Positions 1 to 9,467 of a stretch of 64,000 nt of DNA are shown here, one piece after another; positions within the stretch are counted from its first letter, which is position 1, and every line of letters starts with the position of its first letter. The notes under the pieces are model-generated. The model searched no databases, had not been told where the DNA came from, and was given only the letters and a program-made list of their open reading frames with translations. The position numbers and the translations under genes were made by a program. The stretch spans positions 1 through 64,000 of the forward strand of contig NZ_JADMLG010000017.1 of assembly GCF_015674855.1 (NCBI RefSeq), read 5' to 3'. The stretch is from Nocardia bovistercoris. GTDB taxonomy: Bacteria; Actinomycetota; Actinomycetes; Mycobacteriales; Mycobacteriaceae.

Positions 1-191
1 GTGAAACTTCCTTCTCATGACTTGGTAGGTCTTCTGAAGGATCACGCGGTGACCACCCTCTTCCCGGCTACGACACGCTCAGACATTTGCTGGCGTCCGG
101 TCGTACACCATCCTGCTGGACTCAACCGATTCCCCGGCAACGATTTCGGGAGATGGTGTGCGAGTCGGGAAAATCTGGGAACCCCGGAACC

Positions 192-338
192 ATGACTCTT
201 CCTTTCGATGACCCCAACGAGTTCCCCTTGTTTCCACCTACTGACGCCGACGACACGATCGAAGCGCTCACCGAGGCGATCATCGTGGGCGACGACCACT
301 GGTTCCGAATGCTCGCCATCACCGAGGCCACCGACTGA
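192..338 (+). CDS. small conserved protein, copy 1 (48 aa)
   Basis: Function unknown. This is an acidic 48-residue protein whose last ~36 residues recur in a second small ORF at 16038-16175. Over the final ~98 bases the two copies differ at six positions that I can align; five are synonymous and one changes Thr to Pro. That substitution pattern is what selection on a protein would leave, so I call it a gene despite its size. The shared tail contains IEALTEAIIVGDDHW followed by FRMLAITEATD. The ATG at 192 is the only convenient start, with no strong Shine-Dalgarno. The upstream 191 bases hold an open frame running from the window edge that I do not recognise. It could instead be the tail of a longer degraded gene. 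Confidence 0.45.
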   Translation: MTLPFDDPNEFPLFPPTDADDTIEALTEAIIVGDDHWFRMLAITEATD

Positions 339-808
339 CCAGCGATGGAGCTCTCGGTGTCCGGGCCGGTGAGGAAGCGGACGCGGTCAATCCCGCTTTC
401 CTGTAGGGGGTGAGCAAACTGGCGGCCGAGCAGTTGTGTCTTGGCGCACGCGCGGCACCGCGAGACCGCCCTGACTGTTGTCGCGTTGCGGTACTTCACT
501 GCGTCGACATCACGGCCGGATCGGCCGACGAACTGTTCGCTCGAGCGTGCCGGGCGTTGCTGCGGACCGGCGCCGAGGGGAGTCCGCGGTCGGGTGTCCA
601 CGGTCGAGGCGATGGGTGCGCACCTGCACTCGCGCCGAGCGGTGAATCCAGCTCTACGATCCCGAACGCGACACCCGCGGTCGCCGGGATGTGCCGTGTA
701 CGTTGAATCAGCGAGGCGTGGGAACGAGATCCCCAGCGTCACGTTGTGGGAGAAGGCGGGGGCCGAGTTCGTGCCGTTCCTGGCCGTGGAGTTAGGCTGC
801 CGCGCTGG
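339..808. other. 470-bp stretch without a supported gene
   Basis: Several overlapping frames are open on both strands, but none has a convincing start, Shine-Dalgarno or recognisable domain. A short plus-strand frame around 460-600 looks weakly protein-like and may be a gene relic. It lies beyond the 3' end of the mce operon. No Mce-associated (mas) genes follow mceF here, although many actinobacterial mce operons carry them. Confidence 0.4.
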
Positions 809-1765
809 TTATTTGAGGGTGATGCGGAAACGTGGTGTGCCGTCGGGGTTGATGCTGTCGAGGGCTTGGTCGAGCAGGGTGTTGATGTCGATGGTGGGTG
901 TGTGGGTGAGGGTTTGGTCGAGCAGGGGTTGCAGGGCGGGCAGGACGGGGGCGATGTCGGGGCCGATCTTGTGCAGGTAGGTGGTGAGGTTGTCGAGGAA
1001 GGAGACGATGCCGTCGCCGGTGAAGTAGTCGGAGGTGGGGCGGGCCTCGATGAAGACGGAGGCGGATTCGATGACCGCGGACAGGGCTTGGCCGAAGCGG
1101 GCGAATTGGGGTCCGGCGTCGGTGAGTGCGGGGCCGAGCCAGGAGATGTCGGCGCCCATGTGTTGCAGGTCGGTCAGGAGTTGGCGCAGGGTGTCGCGGC
1201 GGGTGAGGATGACCGCGGCGAGCAGGGTGGTGGATCGTTGCAGGGTCGCGATGGCGGTGTCGGTGCCTGCGAGTGTGCGGTGGAAGGTGTCGAGGAGTCG
1301 GGCGACGGTGTCGGGGTCGATCTGGTCGAGGAGTTCGACCATGCGTGCCGAGAGGGTGGGGATGGTCATGGGTGCTTGGACGCGGCTGGTGGGGACTTGT
1401 TGGCCGTCTTGGAGGTAGGGGCCGTCGTCGTTGTCGGGGTCGAATTCGATGTAGGGTTCGCCGAGGGCGGAGAGTTGTTCGATGCGGATGCCGCTGGCGG
1501 CGGGGATGCGGTGGCGGCGGTCGATGCGTAGCCGTACCGAGACCGCGCCGGGTGTTCGGTGCACGGTCTCGACGTGCCCGGTTTCGACGCCGTTGACCAG
1601 GACGGGTGCGTTGGGTCCGAGTCCGGCGGAGTCGGACAGGCGCAGGTCGAGGGTGATGGTCTCGCGGCGTGGGTCCATTTCGAGCACACCCAGGCTCATG
1701 TAAGCGATGCCGAGGGCGAGCACGAGTGCGATCGAGGCGAGTGAGGCGGCGGCGCGCGGGTTCAT
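809..1765 (-). CDS. mceF: Mce family protein MceF
   Basis: Last of six Mce (MlaD-domain) subunits of an actinobacterial lipid or sterol importer. The six paralogues are thought to form a periplasm-spanning tunnel served by the YrbE permease pair and an MceG ATPase encoded elsewhere. The 318-residue protein has an N-terminal membrane anchor (about residues 5-26). An MlaD-type beta domain follows, with the LSDSAGLGPNAPVLVNGVETG stretch typical of the family near residues 43-63, and then a helical region. The ATG at 1765 overlaps the reconstructed stop of mceE in an ATGA junction, so translation is probably coupled. The stop is TAA. Confidence 0.9.
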   Translation of the reverse strand: MNPRAAASLASIALVLALGIAYMSLGVLEMDPRRETITLDLRLSDSAGLGPNAPVLVNGVETGHVETVHRTPGAVSVRLRIDRRHRIPAASGIRIEQLSALGEPYIEFDPDNDDGPYLQDGQQVPTSRVQAPMTIPTLSARMVELLDQIDPDTVARLLDTFHRTLAGTDTAIATLQRSTTLLAAVILTRRDTLRQLLTDLQHMGADISWLGPALTDAGPQFARFGQALSAVIESASVFIEARPTSDYFTGDGIVSFLDNLTTYLHKIGPDIAPVLPALQPLLDQTLTHTPTIDINTLLDQALDSINPDGTPRFRITLK

Positions 1766-2844
1766 CGCAGGAGCCCGATCATGCGCAGGGTGTCGATGAT
1801 GCGCGCGGTCTGCTCGGCGGCGGGTAGGCCCGGTTGTGCTCCGGTGTCGGTGATGTCGGTGATGTCGATCTTCGGGCCGTGTTCGGCGAAGGGGATGAGC
1901 TGGTATTGGATGAGGTCGGCCAGGGTGGTCAGGTTGGAGCGGGACGCGGTGTCGAAGGGGTGCGGCCGAACAGCATCGGGACCACGGCGCGGGTGGTCCG
2001 GTCCGCCGATACGAGCAGGGGCGCGGTCCAGATGGCGTTGTCGGCTATCGGTTCGAGGGCGGTGAGCAGGTAGATGACGCCGATGGCGGCGTTGACGCCG
2101 TCGGTGGTGTGTTGGACACCGTAGGGGGTGAGCAGTTGGTCGAAGGCGGTCATGTTCGTCAGGATCGCGTCTCGGGTCAGGGTGTCCAGGCCCTCGAGGA
2201 GGGTGTCGACCGAGTGCAGGTGCGCGCCGAGGTCGGTGAGGTCGGCGCCGAGATCGGCGGCGACGCGGGAGGTTTCGCGGGTGTCGGCGGGCAGGATCGT
2301 GTTGAACTGGCGCACGATGTCCTGGATGTCACCGACCGCGCCGCCACTGACGAACCCGGCCAGTCCGGCGAAGATGTCTTCCATCGCGGTCGCGGGGTCG
2401 GTGTCGGCCAGCGGAATTGTGGCCTCGGGCGACAGGCATCCCGGTGGCGGCGGGAGGGGTTCGGTGAGGGCGATGTAGACATCGCCGAGGGGGGGTGTCC
2501 TGGCGCAGCGCGGCGCGGGTGCCGGTGGCCAGGCGGACGCTGGATTCGATGGCGACTTCGGCCAGGATGTGGCCGGGGCGGGCGGGCCGGTCGGGGGTGG
2601 CGGGGGTGGGGTCGGCGGCGGTGAGGTTGGTGAGTCGTCCGATCTGGACGCCGTTGGCGATGACTTTCGCGCCGCGGGGGAGGTTGAGGACGTCGGCGAA
2701 TTCGATGCGCAGCCGGTAGGTCTCGCCGCTGACGCCGGTGCCGGGCACGGGCAGGGCGGCGGGGTCGAACGCGCAGCCGGTGAGCAGGGCCAGTGTGGTC
2801 AGGGCGATCAGTGCCCAGTCGCGCGGCCGTGGGTGAGTCGTCAT
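1762..2844 (-). pseudogene. mceE: MceE lipoprotein, interrupted by two compensating frameshifts
   Basis: Lipoprotein member of the Mce complex. The ATG at 2844 overlaps the mceD stop (ATGA) and opens a signal peptide ending in a lipobox (LALLTGC). The MlaD-type domain then follows, with a GAKVIANGVQIGRL stretch. As written, the frame breaks at the seven-G run 2489-2495, where six would keep frame, and translation ends early near 2329. The homologous sequence continues in another frame (EDIFAGLAGFVSG...) to about 1960. At the four-G run 1957-1960 one base is missing; adding it restores FDTASRSNLTTLADL... to a TGA at 1762 that overlaps mceF. Two opposite one-base changes in G runs suggest sequencing error, but true decay is possible. 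Confidence 0.8.
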
Positions 2845-3932
2845 CGGGTGCTCACCGCCGCGAGGAGAAGGGGCAGGGCGGCGACGTCGAGGGTGCCGTG
2901 CTCGGCGGGCTCGCAGGCGCGTGAGCTGACGGTGGCCAGGGCCTGGCACAGGGCGCTGGCGCTGTCGTGCGGGATTCGGAGCGCGGGTGGTGCGTAGTCG
3001 ATCGAGATCGCGCCGGTGGCCGGGTCGGTGACGGTGGTGAAGGCGGTGAGGATCGCCGGTGTCATGCGCAGTATCTCGGCCAGGGAGCCGATCCTGGCGG
3101 CGAACAGGCGTGCGAGGTCGGTGGACTGGTCGAGAGCGCGCAGGCCGGGTGAGCCGAACATCATGATCACGTCGTTGGTTTGTGGGAGGACTTCGGCGAG
3201 GTTGTCGACGAGTTGGCGGATCGGGGGGATGGTGTCGTCGTTGATGTCGATGAAGGCTTGCGGGAGCCCGGAGACGGTGGATTCGATCGCGGCCCAGTCG
3301 CGGGTAGCCTTGTGCGCCAACTCGGCCAGGGTGTCCAGGAGTGCGCCGAGGTGGGCGACGGCGGCGTCGGGGGCGGCCAGGGCCTGGCTCAGCTGCCAGA
3401 TGACGGTGTTGAGTTTCTCGGCGGTGCCGTCGGTGGCACGCGCGAGTGCTTCCAGCGCGCCGGGTCCGGTGCGCTGGTCGTCGGCGCGCAGGTGTGCGGC
3501 GAGGCTGCCGAGGGCGTCGAAGGTCTGCGAAAGACTCTGGGGTGTCAGTGTTTTGGTGATGCAGCGGTCGGTGTTCCAGCCGGGACCGGGCGGTTGGTTG
3601 CCGACGAGCGCGAGTTTGCGGTCGGCGATGAGGGTGTCGCTGAGGGTGACCGCACCGACATCGGCGGGCAGGCGGCGCTCGGCCGGGATGGTGAAGCGCA
3701 CGTGCGCGGTGGCGCCGGTGGAGCGGATCTCGGTCACTTCGCCGACCGGAACACCCAGGACGGTGACGGCGCTGCCGACGTAGAGGCCGATGCTGTCGGG
3801 CATCTCGGCGCAGTAGCCGCGCATCGCCGGGTGCGGGCGGGCGAGCCGGAAGCCGATGACGGTGGCCACGATGAGGGTGAGCACGACCAGCACCGACATG
3901 AATCCGCGGGAGGCGAGCAGGCGGCGGGCCAT
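2841..3932 (-). CDS. mceD: Mce family protein MceD
   Basis: Fourth Mce subunit, 363 residues. A membrane anchor spans roughly residues 9-30, followed by the MlaD-type beta domain (SIGLYVGSAVTVLGVPVGEV, about residues 47-66) and a long helical segment expected to build the lipid-conducting channel. The ATG at 3932 overlaps the mceC stop in a TGATG junction, and the TGA overlaps mceE. The order A-B-C-D-E-F matches the standard actinobacterial operon, which is the basis for the letter. The cargo cannot be read from the sequence. Confidence 0.9.
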   Translation of the reverse strand: MARRLLASRGFMSVLVVLTLIVATVIGFRLARPHPAMRGYCAEMPDSIGLYVGSAVTVLGVPVGEVTEIRSTGATAHVRFTIPAERRLPADVGAVTLSDTLIADRKLALVGNQPPGPGWNTDRCITKTLTPQSLSQTFDALGSLAAHLRADDQRTGPGALEALARATDGTAEKLNTVIWQLSQALAAPDAAVAHLGALLDTLAELAHKATRDWAAIESTVSGLPQAFIDINDDTIPPIRQLVDNLAEVLPQTNDVIMMFGSPGLRALDQSTDLARLFAARIGSLAEILRMTPAILTAFTTVTDPATGAISIDYAPPALRIPHDSASALCQALATVSSRACEPAEHGTLDVAALPLLLAAVSTR

Positions 3933-4969
3933 CAGCAGGCTCCGGCCGGGATCGGGATGCAGATGCCGGGGGTACGGATCGCGGTGGCGGACTGGTCGAT
4001 GGCGATGCCGCCTTCGGGTGCGGCCAGGGGCAGCAGGCGTCGCTGGAAGGATTGTGTGGCGTCGAGCAGTTCACCCAGACGGGTGTCGAGGTCTTGTAGT
4101 TGCGGGATGGCCTCGGCCAGGGGGCCTGCCTGTTGTTTCCAGGTGGAGTCCCACGTGCGGCCCAGTGGGGTGAGGTCTGCGACGATGGTGGCGAGATCGC
4201 GCAGGGCTTGGCCGACTTGGGCTTTGCTGGTGCGCACGATCGCTTCCAGGGTCGCGAAGGTGTCGAGCAGGTGTCCCAGGATCTCGGAGTTGGCGGCCAG
4301 GGCGGTCAGGTATTCGTCGGCGGTGGCCAGTGTGCGGGAGATGTCGGTGTTCTGGGTGTCGAGGATGCCGACCAGTGCGTGCACGGCGTCGACGAGGGCG
4401 TCGACCGAGGTCGGGCTGGTGTTGACCGCGGTGGCGAGTGCGTCGAGGTTGGCGCGCACCGCGCCCGCGTCGATCCGGCGGACCGGTTGCACGGCTTCGG
4501 CGAAGACGCGGGTGAGGTTGTAGGGCAACTGGACTCGGTCGACGGCAATGGGTTTCGAGCCGAGAGGTTTCGTACCGGCGGGGATCACGGCGAGGTAGTA
4601 GCCGCCGACCACGGTGAGCATCCGCACCGACAGTGTGGTCTGCTCGCCGAGGAACACGTCCTGCGCGACACTGAACTCGACGCGGACGCGGTCGTCGCCC
4701 AGGTGCAGGGCGGTGATCTTCCCGACGGGGATTCCGGCGATGCGGACGTCGTCGCCGCGGCGCACGAATCCGGCCTCCGACATCTCGGCGGTGTAGGTGT
4801 GCTCGCCGGTGCCCGCGCTCGTGCCGATCACGGCGACCGCGGCCAGCAGCGCTACCACGCAGCACAGGCCGATCACACCGCGACGCAGGTCCCGCGCGGC
4901 CTCGGGACGAGGACCACGGGCGTGACGGGTTCTGCTTCGCCGCAGTGGGTTTCGGTTCAGGAGTGGCAT
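3932..4969 (-). CDS. mceC: Mce family protein MceC
   Basis: Third Mce subunit, 345 residues. It begins with a basic cytoplasmic stretch (RNPLRRSRTRHARGPRPEA) and then a membrane anchor near residues 31-50. The MlaD-type domain contains AGFVRRGDDVRIAGIPVGKI, the best conserved block of the family. The C-terminus has a cysteine pair (GICIPIPAGAC). The ATG at 4969 lies inside the last codons of mceB (13-base overlap), so expression is likely coupled. The protein is anchored in the inner membrane and faces the periplasm. Confidence 0.9.
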   Translation of the reverse strand: MPLLNRNPLRRSRTRHARGPRPEAARDLRRGVIGLCCVVALLAAVAVIGTSAGTGEHTYTAEMSEAGFVRRGDDVRIAGIPVGKITALHLGDDRVRVEFSVAQDVFLGEQTTLSVRMLTVVGGYYLAVIPAGTKPLGSKPIAVDRVQLPYNLTRVFAEAVQPVRRIDAGAVRANLDALATAVNTSPTSVDALVDAVHALVGILDTQNTDISRTLATADEYLTALAANSEILGHLLDTFATLEAIVRTSKAQVGQALRDLATIVADLTPLGRTWDSTWKQQAGPLAEAIPQLQDLDTRLGELLDATQSFQRRLLPLAAPEGGIAIDQSATAIRTPGICIPIPAGAC

Positions 4970-5961
4970 ACGGTGATCCTGTTTCCGGCGATGAACACCT
5001 GGAGAGCGGCCGGGACCTCGACGGTGCCGTGCGAGCAGCCGAGATCGGCGCCGGGGCCGGTCGTGGGCAGGGCCGCGGTGGCGGCTTGGAGCATGCCGGG
5101 CAGCCGGGACATGATCTCGGCGCCCTGTTGCGGGGAGGGAAACGCGGTGCGCAGCAGGGCGTCGAGGTCGCGGTCGCGTTGCCCGGTGAGGCCGAGGGTG
5201 TCGAGCATGTCGCGTAGCGGTGTGAGCACCGGCGGGATGGTGTTGGCGAAGGCGACCAGGCCGGTGAGTTTGTCGGTCAGGGTCACGAACAGCGCGGTCA
5301 TGTTGGCCAGCAAGGCCACGGCGTTGCCGGAATTTCCGCCGAGGTGTCGCGAGATCTCACCGAGGTTGCCCACCAGCGCCGAGATCAGCCCTTGCCGGTC
5401 GGTCACGTGGTGGCTGAGTTTCTCGATCGCCGACAGCGCGGGCCTGAACCCGGTGCCCTCGCCCTGGATGACCGCGAGCATGTTGGTGGCGAACTGGTTG
5501 ACCTCGCCTGGGGACAGTTGGGCGAGCACGGGCTGGAGCCCGTTGAACAGGGTGGTGATGTCGAAGGCCGGGATCGTCTGCGCGGCCGGGATGAGCACGC
5601 CCGGGTCGCGGCGGGCTTGCGGCTGGTCGGGTTGACCGACGGCCAGGTAGCGGAATCCGGTGAGGTCCTGGTAGCGGATGGCCAGGGTGCTGTTGGTGAA
5701 CAGCGGCCGGTCGCGGGTGAGGGTGAAACGCACCCGCGCCAGCCCCTCGTCGAGGGTGACCGCGTCGATGGTCCCGACCCGTAGCCCGTACATGCGCACG
5801 TCGTCTCCGGCGTGCAGGCCGTTGGCGTCGGTGAACTGCGCGGTGTAGGTGGCGGTGTCACCGCCGAGGGGTTGGTCGATCAGCCGGAAGACCCCGGTCA
5901 ATGCCACGACCGTGAGGCACAGGGCCGCGGCGAGGCGCCACAGCAGCGACGGGGTCGACAT
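4957..5961 (-). CDS. mceB: Mce family protein MceB
   Basis: Second Mce subunit, 334 residues. It has an N-terminal hydrophobic anchor (about residues 7-27) and an MlaD-type domain with ANGLHAGDDVRMYGLRVGTI. A helical tail ends with two cysteines (DLGCSHGT and ITVCHS), a common MceB feature. The start overlaps the mceA stop in a TGATG junction. It is expected to join MceA and MceC-F in the periplasmic shuttle complex. Confidence 0.9.
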   Translation of the reverse strand: MSTPSLLWRLAAALCLTVVALTGVFRLIDQPLGGDTATYTAQFTDANGLHAGDDVRMYGLRVGTIDAVTLDEGLARVRFTLTRDRPLFTNSTLAIRYQDLTGFRYLAVGQPDQPQARRDPGVLIPAAQTIPAFDITTLFNGLQPVLAQLSPGEVNQFATNMLAVIQGEGTGFRPALSAIEKLSHHVTDRQGLISALVGNLGEISRHLGGNSGNAVALLANMTALFVTLTDKLTGLVAFANTIPPVLTPLRDMLDTLGLTGQRDRDLDALLRTAFPSPQQGAEIMSRLPGMLQAATAALPTTGPGADLGCSHGTVEVPAALQVFIAGNRITVCHS

Positions 5962-7019
5962 CAGCGGCCTGCCTCGGGGTGGGTGCGGTCGAGCAGGGCC
6001 GCCAACGGCCCGGCCAGGCCGGGGACGGTATCGAGTTCCACGTGCGTGGCCAGCGTCGGCCCGTTCGGTGTGTCACGGAACGCGGCGCGCAGGCGGTCGA
6101 GCAGTTCGGCGAGCTGGTCGTGGGCGCGCTCGGGGTCGGCGACCGAGGCGCTGATCCGGTCCAGTGCCAGGGTGATCACCGGCAGCGAGTCGGCGAAGTA
6201 CTGCCGGGAGGCGCGCAGGGTGCGGGTGACTGCGGGCAGGAGTTGGTCCTGGATGTCGGACCAGATGCGGCTGTAGCGGGTGATGTGCTCGGGGTCGGCG
6301 AAGTAGTCGTTGGTGTAGATGGAATACAGCACGCCCATGCCGCCGGTGATCATCGGCGCCGATCCGGCCAGCGCCGATCCGAACTGTTCGAGCAGTACCG
6401 AGGACGGCAGTCGCCGGGTGTCGGTCACCGCGCGGGCGGTGGCGGCGATCGCTTGCAACAGCGGGGTGAACCCGCGCAGATCGCGGGCGGCCATGTCGAG
6501 CAATTCGGTCAGTGTCGGGGTCAGGACCTCGTCGGTGAGCACGCCGGTGGAGCGCAGCAGCGAGGACAGCGTGACATCGCGCACCCGCTCGCTCGCGCGA
6601 CCGGTCAGGTCGATCACCGAACCGTCGGTCAGCGGGCGGCCCGCGGGGGCGGAATGCAGTTGCAGGGCACTGATTCCGAACAGATTCGACGGCGCGTAGT
6701 CCACGCTCATGGCATCGGTCAGATCGAACAGTTCGGATCGGGCCACCGTGAAGTCCAGGCGCTGGCGTCCGGGCGCGTCGGTGGTGATGGCGGTGACGGT
6801 CCCGACCCGTACCCCGTCCACGCGGACGTCGGTGCCGGTGGTGATGCCCGCCCCGACCTGCTCGGTGATCATCGCGAGCCGGAACTGCTCGGCGCGGCCG
6901 CTGTCGGGAAGCAGTCGTGTCGTGGCGGTGAGCGCGACGGCCACCAGAACCGCTGTCGCGCCGATGATCCGGGCGCGGCGTGGTCCGGTTTCGCTGCCGG
7001 GCAGAGCGTAGGTCGGCAC
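5961..7019 (-). CDS. mceA: Mce family protein MceA
   Basis: First Mce subunit, 352 residues, starting at a GTG four bases after the yrbEB stop. A membrane anchor covers about residues 17-37. The MlaD-type domain contains VGAGITTGTDVRVDGVRVG and the later NLFGISALQL strand. The C-terminal half is helical. Its position straight after two YrbE permeases is diagnostic of an mce operon. Proteins of this family bind lipids, fatty acids or sterols; the neighbouring genes favour a steroid-like cargo, which is inference only. Confidence 0.9.
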   Translation of the reverse strand: MPTYALPGSETGPRRARIIGATAVLVAVALTATTRLLPDSGRAEQFRLAMITEQVGAGITTGTDVRVDGVRVGTVTAITTDAPGRQRLDFTVARSELFDLTDAMSVDYAPSNLFGISALQLHSAPAGRPLTDGSVIDLTGRASERVRDVTLSSLLRSTGVLTDEVLTPTLTELLDMAARDLRGFTPLLQAIAATARAVTDTRRLPSSVLLEQFGSALAGSAPMITGGMGVLYSIYTNDYFADPEHITRYSRIWSDIQDQLLPAVTRTLRASRQYFADSLPVITLALDRISASVADPERAHDQLAELLDRLRAAFRDTPNGPTLATHVELDTVPGLAGPLAALLDRTHPEAGR

Positions 7020-7023
7020 TGTT

Positions 7024-7887
7024 TCACCCTGTGAATGTGATCGGGGAACGCAGTCCCCAGAGGACGACGGTGGCGAGCATGTCCAGGGCGATGATCGACA
7101 CGAAGCTGGCGCGGATGGCGCGACCGGAGCCCACCCCCACGCCCTCGGGACCCCCGTGCACGAAATAGCCTTGGTAGCAATGGATCAGGACCACTGCGAC
7201 CGCGAAGACAGTGACCTTGACCGTCGCGGCGATCACGTCGAAGCCGACGACGAACTGGTCGAAGTAGTGCCCGTAGGTGCCCGCGGGGGTGTCGTGAACG
7301 GTGGTCACGATCACCGCGCACGACAGGTAGCCCAGGATCAGGGCAACGACGAAGGCCGGGGCGACCGCGACGATGCCCGCGATCATCCGCGTGGTCACGA
7401 CGAACGGAACCGAGCGCAGACCCAGCGATTCCAGGGCGTCGATCTCCTCGGAGATCCGCATCGAGCCGATCTCGGCGGTCATACGACATCCGGCCTGGGC
7501 GGCGAACCCGATGCCCGCGGCGATGGGAGCCAGCTCACGAGTGACAGCGATCGCCGAGATCAAGCCGCTGAGCTGCCCCAGCGCCATGAGGTTCAGCGTG
7601 GCGTAGGCTTCGATGCCGATCGAGGCGCCGATGGTCGCGCCCAACAGCAACATCAACGGCACCACCCCGCCGCCGACGACGATCGAGCCACGACCCCAGG
7701 TCATATCGATGATCGCGGTCAGGGTCTGGCGGCGATAGTGCACAAGGGTGTAGGGCAGCGATGCCAGGACCTGCCAGCAGAAACCCAGCACGAATCCGAT
7801 CGACTCGACCGCGGCCAACGGCGCGATCCGACCCCGGAAGCGACCCAGGCGGCGCAGCCCTGAGGGCACATGTTTCGAGGCGACCAT
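7024..7887 (-). CDS. yrbEB: MlaE/YrbE family permease, second subunit
   Basis: Inner-membrane permease subunit of the Mce importer, 287 residues, with several hydrophobic helices. The family signature EIDALESLGLRSVPFVVTTR lies in the loop that contacts the ATPase. The ATG at 7887 is embedded in the stop of yrbEA (TGATG), and the reading frame is homologous to the first permease. An internal GTG-rich N-terminus is avoided because MVASKHVPSGLRRLGRF fits the family start. Together with YrbEA it forms the transmembrane dimer for lipid uptake. The MceG ATPase is not in the window. Confidence 0.92.
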   Translation of the reverse strand: MVASKHVPSGLRRLGRFRGRIAPLAAVESIGFVLGFCWQVLASLPYTLVHYRRQTLTAIIDMTWGRGSIVVGGGVVPLMLLLGATIGASIGIEAYATLNLMALGQLSGLISAIAVTRELAPIAAGIGFAAQAGCRMTAEIGSMRISEEIDALESLGLRSVPFVVTTRMIAGIVAVAPAFVVALILGYLSCAVIVTTVHDTPAGTYGHYFDQFVVGFDVIAATVKVTVFAVAVVLIHCYQGYFVHGGPEGVGVGSGRAIRASFVSIIALDMLATVVLWGLRSPITFTG

Positions 7888-8741
7888 CAGGCGAGCCTGA
7901 CCGGGATGAACATCGTGACCACCTGCGTGATCGCGGTGTTGACCACCGCCACCGCGGCCACCGACAGCACCACCGCGGCGTTGACGCCGTCGGCGACCCC
8001 GCGCGGACCACCGCGCGCTTCCAGGCCGCGTTGGCAGGCGATGACCACGACCAGCACCCCGAACAGCACCGACTTCACCACCGAGACCCAGATGTCGGTG
8101 GCGGTGGTGAACGATCCGAACGACTGCCAGTAGCTGCCGGGCGTCACATCCAGCGCGGCGACGGCCACACCGTAGCCCGAGGCGATACCGACCACGATGG
8201 TCAGCACGTTGAGCATCGGCGCGACCAGCATCATCGCCGCGATCCGCGGAACCACCAGCCGCTGTATCGGATCCACGCCCATCACGCGCATCGCGTCGAC
8301 CTCCTCGCGGATCGTGCGTGCGCCCAGATCCGCCGCGATCGCGGCCGCGCCCGCACCGCCCAGCAGCAGCGCCGTGGCCATCGGCGCACCCTGCTTGACC
8401 ACACCCAACCCGCCCGCGGCCCCGATCATCGAGTCCGCGCCGAGCTGGGAGACGATATTGCCGACCTGGGTGGAGACGATCACACCGAACGGGATCGCCA
8501 TCAAGACGCTGGGAACCGCGGTCACCTTGATCAGAAACCATGCCTGGGTGAGGGTTTCGCGCACCGGGAAACGCACGCCGACGATATCGGTGACGCCGAT
8601 ACGCACCGCGCGCAGCACGATGTCGAGCAGCCGACCGAACGTTTGCACGCTCGACACGACCGTGCCGGTGAAATTGTCTCGCAAGATCGCCGTCAGCGCG
8701 GGATCGTGTTCATCCGCGGAAGTCAGTTGCGTCGTCGACAC
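7887..8741 (-). CDS. yrbEA: MlaE/YrbE family permease, first subunit
   Basis: First gene of the mce operon, encoding a 284-residue integral membrane protein. It carries the MlaE coupling motif EEVDAMRVMGVDPIQRLVVPR. I place the start at the GTG at 8741 (VSTTQLTSADEH) because an AGGAGG sequence sits just upstream at the right distance; an upstream ATG at 8792 would read through that site. Transcription is divergent from the marR-like gene at 8964. A palindrome at 8896-8908 lies between them, so the operon is probably repressed by that regulator. Confidence 0.92.
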   Translation of the reverse strand: MSTTQLTSADEHDPALTAILRDNFTGTVVSSVQTFGRLLDIVLRAVRIGVTDIVGVRFPVRETLTQAWFLIKVTAVPSVLMAIPFGVIVSTQVGNIVSQLGADSMIGAAGGLGVVKQGAPMATALLLGGAGAAAIAADLGARTIREEVDAMRVMGVDPIQRLVVPRIAAMMLVAPMLNVLTIVVGIASGYGVAVAALDVTPGSYWQSFGSFTTATDIWVSVVKSVLFGVLVVVIACQRGLEARGGPRGVADGVNAAVVLSVAAVAVVNTAITQVVTMFIPVRLA

Positions 8742-8895
8742 CGAACCTCCTTGTTCGACGTGATTCCCGCCGCGCCGGTGGGCCACGCGCAACGGTGAGA
8801 TCCGGCCTCCGAGGACCGGATTCGAGAAAACGGGGTTTTGTTCATCGAGGGTGCGGGGTTCCCGAACTGTGGTAGCCAGTCCGATGCTGCGCCGG

Positions 8896-8908
8896 TTAAG
8901 TATCTTAA
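8896..8908. promoter_or_regulatory. candidate MarR operator, site 1 (mce/marR)
   Basis: Perfect palindrome TTAAG-TAT-CTTAA between the divergent yrbEA and marR-like genes. The same core, with shared flanks CGG on the left and T on the right, recurs at 9759-9771 before the SDR gene. MarR dimers usually bind palindromes of about this length. Binding by the adjacent regulator is inferred. Confidence 0.6.
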
Positions 8909-8963
8909 TCCAGAAGGTACACTCGACGGCGAGATCCTGTCAACGAATAGCGGAGAGGTCGTG

Positions 8964-9467
8964 GTGGACTCAGAGGCCGACAGTGTGTCCGGCAGTGACG
9001 AGGAGATCGCGTCGCAGGCCACCGAGACCTTGCTGCGGGTGATCAACAAGTTGCAGCAGGGACGACGGATACCGCGCGACTTCGGCGCCGGTCCGCCGAT
9101 GACGCTGCTCGAGGCAGAGATGTGCCTACTGATCTCGCGGCACGACGGTATCGCGGGCAGCGAATTGTCCGACATGCTCAGCGTGACCCGCGCGGCGATG
9201 TCACAGACCATCTCCAAGCTCAAGAAGAAAGGGTTCGTGCGCGATGCCCCCGACAGCGTCAACTACAAACGCAAGACCCTGCACGTGACCCCGCTCGGCA
9301 AGCGGGCCGCCGAGGTCGCCGAGGCGTATGCCCGCACGATGACCAGCGAACTGTTCGACATCCCGCGCGAGGAACTGATCGCCAATCTGCGGTTCATCAC
9401 CAAACTCGAGACCTTCCACGACCGGGCCAACAAAGCCTGGGGCCTCACCGACCAGCCAGGACATTGA
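8964..9467 (+). CDS. MarR family transcriptional regulator
   Basis: Winged-helix regulator of about 167 residues. The central HTH is visible in GIAGSELSDMLSVTRAAMSQTISKLKKKGFV, followed by the wing (NYKRKTLHVTPLGKRAAEV) and C-terminal dimerisation helices. I prefer the GTG at 8964, five bases after GGAGAGG; the GTG at 8961 is also possible, and a longer form from the ATG at 8838 would run through the palindrome. It lies head to head with the mce operon and upstream of the SDR/isomerase/GMC genes. Matching palindromes before both units make it their likely repressor, perhaps released by a lipid or steroid ligand. Confidence 0.85.
   Translation: MDSEADSVSGSDEEIASQATETLLRVINKLQQGRRIPRDFGAGPPMTLLEAEMCLLISRHDGIAGSELSDMLSVTRAAMSQTISKLKKKGFVRDAPDSVNYKRKTLHVTPLGKRAAEVAEAYARTMTSELFDIPREELIANLRFITKLETFHDRANKAWGLTDQPGH

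Noticed and set aside
122..742. Long minus-strand frame of 206 codons
   Set aside because: No start signal, no domain, and strongly skewed Arg/Thr composition; it overlaps the conserved small ORF on the other strand.
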